Part shown: piece after piece, positions 1 through 6,800 of the stretch
Layout of the letters: each line of letters begins with the position of its first letter
Position numbering within the stretch: the first letter of the stretch is position 1
From: Candidatus Omnitrophota bacterium
GTDB taxonomy: Bacteria; Omnitrophota; Gorgyraeia; Tantalellales; Tantalellaceae
Reading direction: 5' to 3'
DNA: 8,361 bases
Assembly (NCBI GenBank): GCA_023142805.1
Contig: JAGLIU010000128.1
Coordinates: 1 to 8,361 of the forward strand
The notes under the pieces: generated by a model
Databases searched by the model: none
Told to the model about the DNA's origin: nothing
Seen by the model: the letters and a program-made list of their open reading frames with translations, nothing else
Position numbers and translations under genes: made by a program

Positions 1-13
1 GATAGCGCTATAG

Positions 14-161
14 CAAGACGTTCTATTTTAGTCTCATGTTTATAACAAGTTGTGAAACAAATATTTATCTCTTAATATGTCGATTTGTCTGTTAGGAATA
101 TAATGTTTGTCTCAAAGCTGTTTTGTTTATAATAAGTTGTATAAAACGTCTTATGTTTTTC
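14..161. repeat. Long direct repeat, copy 1 of 2
   Basis: This stretch aligns without gaps to 3654-3801, at a constant offset of 3640 bases. The half from 71 to 161 is strongly conserved (7 differences in 91 bases by hand count), whereas 14-70 is much more diverged. The two copies bracket the three-gene segment at 536-3609. I see no coding potential and no transposase next to it. It may be an intergenic repeat of the host genome, or the edge left by a duplication or an insertion. The seven differences in the conserved half are all transitions. The core ends in an imperfect palindrome (ATAAG ... CTTAT, about 132-154). Confidence 0.85.
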
Positions 162-180
162 ATATTATGTTTTTCATATT
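151..180. repeat. 14-bp tandem repeat, 2.1 copies
   Basis: The unit TTATGTTTTTCATA occurs at 151-164 and again at 165-178, followed by two more matching bases. It begins inside the end of the long direct repeat. The other copy of that repeat, at 3791-3801, has only a single unit, so the second unit is probably a local duplication by slippage. No function is evident. Confidence 0.85.
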
Positions 181-199
181 GAAGGAAAGTGATTTTGGA

Positions 200-250
200 A
201 TTGAAGGGACGCGTTTTGTCCAATGTCCAGACTTGACCCCTTATGTTCCC
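200..250. repeat. GTCC/GGAC-rich palindromic intergenic sequence
   Basis: The stretch contains GGGACGCGTTTTGTCC, which can fold as GGAC/GTCC, then a second GTCC and the string GACTTGACCCCTTATG. Read on the minus strand it gives GGGGTCAAGTCTGGAC. Strings of this style (GGGGTCAAGTCTG, GGGGAC) are common around REP-associated tyrosine transposase (TnpA_REP/IS200-like) elements in many bacteria. That is recall, and no transposase is present here. With the neighbouring repeats it fills the gene-free stretch 1-535. Confidence 0.4.
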
Positions 251-326
251 ACCTCCAGATAAACCAAAGAAACGAATAGGATTTCATACTGATTAAGGTT
301 CTTAACACGAGCAAAGAAGAGTTGCA

Positions 327-460
327 CCGTCAAAACCGGGACGTTCCGCCACACCTCGGACATTTCCGTCCGCTTTTCCCCTTCGGGAAAAATGCTCCGG
401 GATCTTGGCATGCCATGTAATAGCTATGCCGTTTCGTCCTCGGCGCCCCATAAAAACCTG
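327..460. repeat. GC-rich intergenic repeat, copy A, with nested ~69-bp insertion
   Basis: The outer parts (327-371 and 435-460) match the repeat at 2057-2119. Shared strings include GGGACGTTCCGNCACACCTC, CGGACATT and CGTCCTCGGCGCC. Compared with that copy, copy A carries about 69 extra bases between the two halves, with CGTCC on both sides (367-371 and 435-439). The extra piece holds a 7-bp hairpin (374-380 with 385-391, loop CTTC) and GGCAT/ATGCC half-palindromes. The 8-bp stem intact in copy B is eroded here (about 5 of 8 pairs). The repeat stays open in one minus-strand frame, but I regard that as a property of the repeat and not as a gene. Confidence 0.75.
374..391. repeat. Small perfect hairpin inside the nested insertion
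   Basis: TTTTCCC at 374-380 pairs with GGGAAAA at 385-391 around a four-base loop (CTTC). The A/T ends make it look somewhat like an intrinsic terminator, with a T run following on the minus strand side as well. It lies about 145 bases past the stop of the 536-1519 gene, so a terminator role for that gene is possible but unproven. Confidence 0.5.
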
Positions 461-535
461 CTCCCGTGTTGTGCCATAACTATACAATTGGATCAAGATC
501 GTGTCTCTGAGGGCAAATTTGAGGGCTAATATCAA

Positions 536-1519
536 TCATTCTTTATTGTCGATTTCTTCCAAGTTTATCTTTTTTACCGCTCCAAAACCCTTAGTTTTAG
601 TAAAATTCATATTGCAAATAAAATTTTTCATAGCATCAGAAGGGTCTAATTGAGAAAGATTTAATCTGCTCAATGTTTCTTTCGGTACAGCCACTGATAG
701 AATGGGTTGTTTTTCTAGATGGCCAGTTTGTGTATTAAGGGAATTGTCTAATATATTTACTACAACGGTTATTATTGGGAGCAATGCAAAGATTTCGCTT
801 GCTATCCGTAGAGCAGAACTACATATATGATCTTGATATGTTTCATAAAATTGTCCTATTGGCATTTTTTTAGCTGAAAGCTTGCCACTTTTTAAAAGTG
901 TTTTTATCTCTTTTGGGATAATTTGTTCACCTTTGCTGGTAACTGTTATTTCGGCCAACAACGAATTCAAGGGAAAAAAAACAGAATTAATTATATAATC
1001 TTCCATTTCATCTAACGGGCTAATGGTTTTAAAAGCTTCTATGTATGAATCTAAGTTGCCATTTAGCACTCCTTGGGAAATTTTTTGATCATTTTCCCAT
1101 AAGGAGTAGTTTTGTTCATATAATTCTGTATTTTTTTTATGTTGCTTTTCATCTTTTTTTTTGGCTTCTTGAACATTTTTTCTTAATTTTTCTAGTTTTA
1201 CTTCTGTTGTTTTGAATAATTTATGCAGAACGTTGGGCTTAAAATTGTTTAGCTTTGCCGTTGCTTTTATTTCATTTTCTCGTAAATTCTCAGGTTTTGA
1301 TGGAGACACTTCCCCTTTAACCTTTTCCCAATTGAATTTTGCAAGACATACATCCTGCATAGAAATTAATGAATTTATCTTCTCCTCAAACTCTTCAACC
1401 TCGAAGGCAGCATTTTCAAGTTGTTGCCTTTTTGCTAATGCTTTTTGCTCGCACTGACATTCCCTTTCAGCTCGTCTGCTGGCGGCTTCTAGTGATCGTA
1501 AAGCTCCTTGCCATCCCAT
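536..1519 (-). CDS. Coiled-coil protein of an uncharacterised family (MGWQG-type N terminus)
   Basis: This is a 327-residue cytoplasmic protein with no signal peptide or membrane segment. The start at 1519 is supported by a strong AGGAGG at 1525-1530, five A residues upstream of ATG on the coding strand. The N terminus MGWQGALRSLEAASRRAERE resembles a family of hypothetical proteins found in varied bacteria; this is recall, and I know no assigned function. Residues about 6-55 and 100-150 are rich in Lys, Glu and Gln and should form long helices or coiled coils. Residues about 185-327 look like a compact mixed domain: a conserved-looking segment at 215-250 (KMPIGQFYETYQDHICSS and following), strands around 245-278, and LDPSDAMKNF at 291-300. 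No catalytic motif could be identified. It is the last gene of the minus-strand trio, 126 bases after the membrane protein gene, so co-transcription is plausible. Its stop is followed by repeat sequence with no clear terminator. Confidence 0.85.
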   Translation of the reverse strand: MGWQGALRSLEAASRRAERECQCEQKALAKRQQLENAAFEVEEFEEKINSLISMQDVCLAKFNWEKVKGEVSPSKPENLRENEIKATAKLNNFKPNVLHKLFKTTEVKLEKLRKNVQEAKKKDEKQHKKNTELYEQNYSLWENDQKISQGVLNGNLDSYIEAFKTISPLDEMEDYIINSVFFPLNSLLAEITVTSKGEQIIPKEIKTLLKSGKLSAKKMPIGQFYETYQDHICSSALRIASEIFALLPIITVVVNILDNSLNTQTGHLEKQPILSVAVPKETLSRLNLSQLDPSDAMKNFICNMNFTKTKGFGAVKKINLEEIDNKE

Positions 1520-1591
1520 TTTTTCCTCCTAATTATATAGCTTTGCACCGTCTGGCGTTTTACCCTTGCAAGTGTACCCCTATTTGTGAGA

Positions 1592-1611
1592 CCACCCGTC
1601 CCCTGCTTAAA
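1592..1611 (-). repeat. GGGGACAGGT-type short repeat, copy 1
   Basis: On the minus strand this reads TTTAAGCAGGGGACGGGTGG. It matches the segment just before the 2359-3609 gene at 19 of 20 bases; the difference is G for A in GGGGACRGG. Shorter relatives occur at 2280-2295 (minus) and 8335-8348 (plus). It sits in the 126-base gap between the membrane protein gene and the coiled-coil gene, 72 bases before the latter's start codon. Confidence 0.7.
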
Positions 1612-1645
1612 AATGTTAAATATAAAGCTCTGCCCCCATTCTTAT

Positions 1646-2014
1646 TTATAGATTGTCTTTATATTTGAACATTTTGTAAAGAAATGTAACTCCTATAACA
1701 ACAGCTATGATAGACACAATATTTATTTGTATGAACAAATTATTATAAAGCAAATACAATACCCATGAAGCTACACAAATAAATCGTACCACAAATATTG
1801 GTATATGTGCTCCTATTAAACAAATAGCTCCTATTGAACATGAGATCAATGCCCTGCCAGTAGAAACGTTTATGGTTTTAATAATACCGCTTAACAAAAA
1901 AAGTCCACTTACTAAAAAGAGTGCACCAACAACCACCAGCAACTGTTTAGCGTCTTTCATTAGTTCTTCTTGAGTGTACTCTTTGTTCCACCAAAAAACT
2001 TTTTTATTTTCCAT
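1646..2014 (-). CDS. Small multi-pass membrane protein of unknown function
   Basis: This is a 122-residue protein that I do not recognise. A short charged N terminus (MENKKVFWWNKEYTQEELMKD) precedes about four hydrophobic segments, near residues 25-46, 55-70, 71-91 and 95-114. It ends in a Lys-rich tail (KMFKYKDNL). This pattern predicts an integral inner-membrane protein with little soluble mass and no visible catalytic motif. The start is supported by AAGGAG at 2019-2024, four bases before ATG. It lies between the HEPN-type gene and the coiled-coil gene on the same strand. The upstream spacer (2015-2358) is long and full of repeats, so the gene may have its own promoter. A weak extended -10 candidate (TGGTACAAT on the minus strand, 2122-2130) is the only one I can point to. 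Membrane partners of this size occur in several defence systems, but nothing here shows such a role. Confidence 0.8.
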   Translation of the reverse strand: MENKKVFWWNKEYTQEELMKDAKQLLVVVGALFLVSGLFLLSGIIKTINVSTGRALISCSIGAICLIGAHIPIFVVRFICVASWVLYLLYNNLFIQINIVSIIAVVIGVTFLYKMFKYKDNL

Positions 2015-2056
2015 TATTCTCCTTTTGAACTTCTTATACGGGCTTTACACACTCCC

Positions 2057-2119
2057 CCGTCGGAACTGGGACGTTCCGACACACCTCGGACATTACGTCC
2101 TCGGCGCCTGAAAACCTCT
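2057..2119. repeat. GC-rich intergenic repeat, copy B, with an 8-bp hairpin
   Basis: This matches copy A at 327-460 but lacks its ~69-base insertion, so it probably shows the ancestral form. GTCGGAAC at 2059-2066 and GTTCCGAC at 2073-2080 form a perfect 8-bp stem with a six-base loop. A second small inverted pair, GGAC/GTCC, follows (2088-2100). It is much richer in GC than the flanking genes. It lies about 40 bases upstream of the membrane protein start codon, so it should be transcribed into that gene's leader if transcription reads through from the right. Confidence 0.75.
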
Positions 2120-2154
2120 ACATTGTACCACAACAAAGCCCTTGATCCATCTTC

Positions 2155-2173
2155 GGGCGGGGTAACCCCGCCC
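2155..2173. repeat. GC-only palindrome GGGCGGGG-TAA-CCCCGCCC
   Basis: A perfect 8-bp GC stem with a three-base loop. Near-identical strings (GTAGGGGCGGGG with a short loop and CCCCGCCC) recur as dispersed intergenic repeats in many bacteria, notably cyanobacteria; that is recall. No T run follows on either strand, so I do not call it an intrinsic terminator. It sits in the spacer between the HEPN-type gene and the membrane protein gene. Confidence 0.8.
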
Positions 2174-2209
2174 CTACATATTTCTATTGAATTAAAAATC
2201 AAAATTCGC

Positions 2210-2257
2210 GGGACATTTTTCTCGCCAGGGTTTACGCTACTACAGGAAAAGTGTCCC
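2210..2257. repeat. 12-bp inverted repeat ending in GGGACA/TGTCCC
   Basis: GGGACATTTTTC at 2210-2221 pairs with GAAAAGTGTCCC at 2246-2257, with one G-T wobble and a 24-base loop. GGGACACTTTTC-like ends of this kind are often seen around REP-type elements. It may be what remains of a small mobile element or a member of a dispersed repeat family. No reading frame in the loop could encode a transposase. Confidence 0.65.
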
Positions 2258-2279
2258 CGCTGTGTCGCTTTTAAATAAT

Positions 2280-2295
2280 CCCACACCTGTCCCTG
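2280..2295 (-). repeat. GGGACAGGT-type short repeat, copy 2 (diverged)
   Basis: On the minus strand this reads CAGGGACAGGTGTGGG, a shortened relative of the motifs at 1592-1611 and 3612-3632. It borders the inverted repeat at 2210-2257 and lies about 65 bases downstream of the HEPN-type gene's stop. No role can be assigned beyond its being another member of the window's repeat set. Confidence 0.5.
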
Positions 2296-2358
2296 AAAAT
2301 GCCTATATAACTCTGTCTATCTAAACAACTTGCCCAACACGTCTGAGGCTATTTTCTT

Positions 2359-3609
2359 TTAGGGGTTCTTCCTTAAATAATGATGCACAAAAAATATTTT
2401 AATTATATGATTAAATCTATGCAAATATCTAAATTGATTAAGAACTTTTGAGGTGAATTCCAAAAAACTTAATTCAATTTTTCTTTCTCTTTTAAACCCT
2501 TCCAATTTTGGATAGCATGTGATGATTTGTGTAACCTCATTGTATTCGACTTTATAATGTGCAATAGAATTTCTTAGTTTATTATCAAGCACATTTTCTA
2601 CAAAGCTATTCCATTTTGGGTCGTCAATAAAACCTATTTTACTTCCCAATGGAACATCAACATATTTGTTCAAACTTGTAGGCATATTAGACATTTGGTC
2701 ATTAAAAGTATTAAAATTACCACGCATATTTATATTGCTAATGCCCGCAATTAACACCAACATTCTAGAGATAGCCTCTGAAAGATCTTTATATAAATCT
2801 TTATATATTTCAAAAGAAGATGTACTAATCTTGACTGGTAAATTGCCCTCAGGGTTTTCGATAAAATCAGAAAAGAGTGTGGGTCTAAGAATGACTTCTG
2901 ATTTGAGCAATTTCGGATATAATTTTAATGAATCTTTTTGTGTGTTTTTCAAAAAATTTGTATCAATCAAGGTGTCGATAAAAGCATAGAAATTGTCTGG
3001 GTTATTTTCGTGGAGGTTAGAAATTTCCTTACTGCAAAAATCGACAAACTTAAATGTATCAGGTGGCCTATGTAAAGGAGCGAAGAACCATTCAAGCATC
3101 ATATAGAGACATCTATTTATATCTACTGGTTTTTCGCATGGAAATTCATCAAGAGGAAGGTATTTATGAATAGTCTTTCGAAATAAATCAATCTTTTGGC
3201 CAAGATAGAAACGAATTAATGCATTTATATCTTCTTTTACGTCTAACGTGGCATCCAATAAATGTAATGTCTGCTGATATTCTAGAATTTTTTCTGTCCC
3301 TATCAGCATAACCGCACGCATAAACGGAGTCTGACCAGGTATATATTTGTCCGTATAGACAGGAAAATCTAAATGCAAGTCTGTAAAATAATTCGCCTTT
3401 GAATAATCACTTTCATTGATTTCTTGAGCCCCGGTTGATGTTATTTTCCATCTTACATTTTCAGGATCAAGTTTAAGCAATATATCAATGGGAGATTGAC
3501 AGTTTTGACAAATAAATCTCAATTCTTGATTTTCCTTATTGGAAAACCCTATTCGACAGTGAGTAGTTGAGTGGCACCGATCACATCGTAGAACTGTATT
3601 TGCATTCAT
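2359..3609 (-). CDS. Zinc-ribbon protein with C-terminal HEPN-type RNxxxH motif, candidate ribonuclease
   Basis: This is a 416-residue soluble protein. The N terminus has paired CxxC motifs (C9-x2-C12 and C34-x2-C37, with C18 nearby), a classic zinc-ribbon arrangement that usually binds nucleic acid or protein. A long, mostly helical middle part follows (about 95-240). Near the C terminus, a helix at 266-294 is followed by K-L-R-N-S-I-A-H at 344-351, giving R346-N347-x3-H351. This fits the RxxxxH/RNxxxH catalytic signature of HEPN domains, many of which are metal-independent RNases in toxin, abortive-infection and CRISPR effectors. The start at 3609 places the zinc ribbon at residue 9. The leader GGGGACAGGTGGGGG directly before ATG is part of a repeated motif and offers only a weak Shine-Dalgarno match (AGGTGG). 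It is first in the minus-strand trio. RNA cleavage is inferred from the motif; a non-catalytic HEPN or an unrelated helical fold remains possible. Confidence 0.85.
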   Translation of the reverse strand: MNANTVLRCDRCHSTTHCRIGFSNKENQELRFICQNCQSPIDILLKLDPENVRWKITSTGAQEINESDYSKANYFTDLHLDFPVYTDKYIPGQTPFMRAVMLIGTEKILEYQQTLHLLDATLDVKEDINALIRFYLGQKIDLFRKTIHKYLPLDEFPCEKPVDINRCLYMMLEWFFAPLHRPPDTFKFVDFCSKEISNLHENNPDNFYAFIDTLIDTNFLKNTQKDSLKLYPKLLKSEVILRPTLFSDFIENPEGNLPVKISTSSFEIYKDLYKDLSEAISRMLVLIAGISNINMRGNFNTFNDQMSNMPTSLNKYVDVPLGSKIGFIDDPKWNSFVENVLDNKLRNSIAHYKVEYNEVTQIITCYPKLEGFKRERKIELSFLEFTSKVLNQFRYLHRFNHIIKIFFVHHYLRKNP

Positions 3610-3611
3610 CC

Positions 3612-3632
3612 CCCACCTGTCCCCTGCTTAAA
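3612..3632 (-). repeat. GGGGACAGGT-type short repeat, copy 3, abutting a start codon
   Basis: On the minus strand this reads TTTAAGCAGGGGACAGGTGG followed by G. It ends within three bases of the ATG of the 2359-3609 gene and matches 1592-1611 closely. It therefore supplies the only Shine-Dalgarno-like sequence (AGGTGG) for that gene. A repeat element thus appears to have been taken up as the translation start region. Confidence 0.7.
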
Positions 3633-3654
3633 TCGTATTCCAAAATCGTATTCC
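3630..3654. repeat. 13-bp tandem duplication upstream of the HEPN-type gene
   Basis: AAATCGTATTCC (3630-3641) is followed directly by AAAATCGTATTCC (3642-3654). This is a two-unit tandem repeat that joins the short GGGGACAGGT motif to the long direct repeat starting at 3654. It may be a slippage product at a junction between repeats. Confidence 0.75.
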
Positions 3655-3801
3655 AAGACGCTCTACATTACCCCTTAATTTATAGGATGTTACACAACAA
3701 ATATTATACTCTTAACATGTCGATTTGTCTGTTAGAAATATAATGTTTATCTCAAAACTGTTTTATCTACAATAAGTTGTATAAAACGTCTTATGTTTTT
3801 C
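3654..3801. repeat. Long direct repeat, copy 2 of 2
   Basis: This is the partner of 14-161, aligned at a constant offset of 3640. It fills almost the whole gap between the stop of the 3816-7994 gene and the start region of the 2359-3609 gene. The conserved half is 3711-3801. Unlike copy 1, this copy contains a perfect TATAAT on the minus strand (3703-3708), so it may also act as the promoter of the trio. I see no intrinsic terminator for the large gene in it. Confidence 0.85.
3703..3731 (-). promoter_or_regulatory. Candidate promoter for the HEPN-type gene, inside the direct repeat
   Basis: On the minus strand CAGACA (3726-3731) is followed by 17 bases and then TATAAT (3703-3708). The -10 box matches the sigma-70 consensus fully; the -35 box matches TTGACA at four of six positions. 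Transcription would start near 3695 and give a leader of roughly 85 bases before the ATG at 3609. In copy 1 of the repeat the -10 box is ATAAAT instead, so the promoter would be specific to copy 2. This is inferred from sequence only; AT-rich DNA often gives chance matches. Confidence 0.35.
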
Positions 3802-3815
3802 TAATATATCTAACA

Positions 3816-6800
3816 TTAAACCGAATGTAGGATATTCCAGGAAGTTTCCAAAGCCGCACGGAACTGTTGAACCTTATCCCTTGAGGAAATGATCGGCGGC
3901 AGTATCATGCTGACTGTAGACGCATTGCCTTTTTGAATATTCTCGAGCCAATCGTTAAGTATGGCGGAAAATGAGAACAAATTCGCGCTGACATCGGCAT
4001 TGTCGATAAGAATTTTTATCGACATATTTTTCTGCAATTCAGCTTCCAACGCGTTTAAAATACCCTCAACTTTATCTTCTGTTGTGGGCTCGGTAACGAT
4101 CGCGAGATATTCCCCTTCCGGGATCACTTGGTATCCTATCCGCTCAAGGGAGATGTCTTTTATAATACGCATCCGTGTCAAAGCGTCTTCTTTTTTCACC
4201 CCCAGCAAAGCAGATCTTTCGGCGATCTCAGCTTCTGTTATTATGTCAACTGTGAAATTTTCAGAGAAAGATAGCGCCGTCTTAACGGAATTAGTGTTGA
4301 GGGTCTTCAGCATTTCAACATCCTGATCTTCTACACCGGTAATGGTCAATTTAAAGGAAACTAATTTCCCCATAGCATTTATTTTTTTTAACGCGGTTAT
4401 CATGTCCGCAGAATTACGCATAACTTCAATAGGAACAGTCAAACACATTTTTACCATTTTACGGTTCCTCTGAATAATCCCGCTCAACCGGCTAAAATCC
4501 GAATTCAAGTCGGTTGCTCTGACCAGTTCACGTAAAGGGTCAATAGCGAAATTTAACTTGGTTCGCAAACTAGTATCTTCTTCATTTGCGCTTGTTCCAC
4601 TTTGAATCTTCCTGAGCGCATGACGGAATCTGCCTATCCCCGAAAGCGGATCAAAAGGAGATTTTACACCAACCGCGAATAACTCCTCAAATGTAGGAGC
4701 TCTAAGAAGCTTTTCTTCCCGCAACTGATTGGCAAACGCAATAGTGCCGCCCTTTTTTCGATAGCTCCCCCATTTTTTCAATCCAGATTTTTCTTCTTTA
4801 AGGATCGCGAGAAAGTCTGCTTTCGATAAAATGTTTTTTACATTCTTGGATTGCCACACAAGATCTCTTATTTTTCCTTTTGTCGCGGCACCCAAAGGTT
4901 CATACATTTTTTTTGTCGGGTCAAGTTTCTGTTCTTCGATAATATCCAAATTTCTGGAAGTTATCCAGGCACTCCAGTTGGTTATTATTCCCTCAGCGAT
5001 CTTTGTAATCTCTGCCTCAGGAATATTATCAGGTCCATATAGTTTAAGGATCTGTTCGTTTATTGTCTCCAAAAGACCAAACTTAATATCCGTTTGTTTT
5101 CTCTTTTCTCTTTGGCGATCTGCATTTTCAAGCATTTCCTTCATTTCCTTCTGCAATTTTTTCAAAGCAGCATTCTGTTCTTGTTGTGACTGTCCTTTTT
5201 TTGAAATTTCCGAAAAGATTTTTCCCATATATTTTTTAAAAATCGCAAAAAACCCCACCCCTGGACCTATTAAGAGCTGATTCCCAATTGATGTTATTCC
5301 AATCTTGCCCATCGCAGACGCAAGTTTTTTTTCAAAAATCTTCAAATCTTTCTTTTTTAATCCGGTACTGGCTTCCACTATAAGAGATTTCAAAAAATTA
5401 AGTTCTTTTAGCAAAACTTCTCCTTCGGACAATATCCCGATATAATGAAGAAACTCGTGATGGATAACAGCGGCAAGAAGGTACTTGTTTGCGAATAGTT
5501 CCACCATAATACTCATATCGATCGGAGAATCGGAACTTCTAATCTCTATCGTTCTTTTTGTTTCCTCATATTTGCCAGAAGAATTCATCTCATAATGGAT
5601 AAAACCCACTATTTTAAACCAATACCGCCTGAAATCTCCCAAAACAACAGAATCTAACTTTCTTTTATTCTCTACCGAAAACAATCTCAATGGGCATTCT
5701 TGAAGAAAATCAATAAATTTCGGGTTTTTATCAAAAATGTATCCAACATTTTCTCGAAGATCCGGAAAATCTCTCTTAATCCGATCTTCCCCCATAAGCC
5801 AAGTGATTTCCTCAACAATATCGTTAACCGCGCTTTCCCTGCTCGCATTGCCATCAATGCGGACTTCTCTGAAAAGCATATCAGGATCTTCCATAGCTTT
5901 TCGTACCGCGGTCTCGGCATCTTCACCACCAATTTTCCGAAGCGCGGTTACCGCCCCTTGTCGCACATAAGCCGGGTATTCTATGCTGTTGGAAGATACA
6001 GTTTTTAGGAGACTTACGACATAGTTCTTTGTCTCACTATTTTCATTTTGAACTAAACTCCCTAGTGCCGCTAAAACTGTGGATTTAAATCCTTCATCTT
6101 GCTCTTTCGATATGCTTTTCGAGTGAATACTCATCACAAAACGTCGAGCAATACTATCAGCATGTTCGATATGCCGAAAAACATCGACAATAAAACCTGC
6201 TTCTCCCGCATTGGCTATACCGGCAAAAAGAACCAAAAGCCCTTTCACTTCTTCTATACCTTCAGGATCGATCATTTTTGTTAGCTCTTCGTGTTTTACT
6301 TGGATCTCAGGCGCTATTTTTTTCCGCAACTTGGATTTTTTGGATAGTTTATTTAACCGTTGTACCGCACTGCGTATATCCCCAATAATATTATCTATAT
6401 TTTCAATATTTAGTTCTTTATTAGTCATCCACTTTTTTATTTTTTTGAGAATTTTCGGCTTGTTTAGAGTAAAATCTCCTGAAAGTTGCGTGTTTAGAAT
6501 ACCATTTTCATGAAGCACCCCATCATCCCATTTGTCCTCTGGAAAAATAAACCTCGGATCTATCCCCCTCGCGCCAAGCACACGCGCTAAACGAGAATAT
6601 TTTGAAAACTCTTTTTTTGAAACAAACCTCTCAACGAGAATCATCTCCTCGAGTATTTTTAAGGAATTTTTTCCTGTTTTCGCAAGCTTTAAGAGGAAAA
6701 GAAGATCAGTCTCTCTTAGATTAGCACACACATAAGTCGTATCCAGCTTATATCCGTAATAAGGTACTGTCATCCTTCTTTCTAGCAAGAAAATATCTTC

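Noticed and set aside
302..535. Minus-strand 77-codon frame overlying intergenic repeat copy A
   Set aside because: It starts at a TTG with no ribosome binding site and runs through the repeat. The protein similarity to the frame at 2014-2286 (RRGRN and NVRGV.ERP) comes from the shared DNA repeat, not from a gene.
2155..2173. GC palindrome as an intrinsic terminator
   Set aside because: The stem is strong but no T run follows on either strand, and the string matches a type of dispersed intergenic repeat.
2014..2286. Minus-strand 90-codon frame covering the repeat-rich spacer
   Set aside because: It consists of the hairpin repeat and palindromes read in one frame, has no good ribosome binding site, and ends exactly where the membrane protein gene begins.
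4831..5280. Plus-strand open frame of 149 codons inside the large gene
   Set aside because: It is antisense to a gene with a clear start, signal peptide and domain structure. The Phe/Ser-rich translation is typical of the complement of Lys/Glu-rich coding sequence. The other plus-strand frames within 3816-7994 and 1212-1668 are rejected for the same reason.
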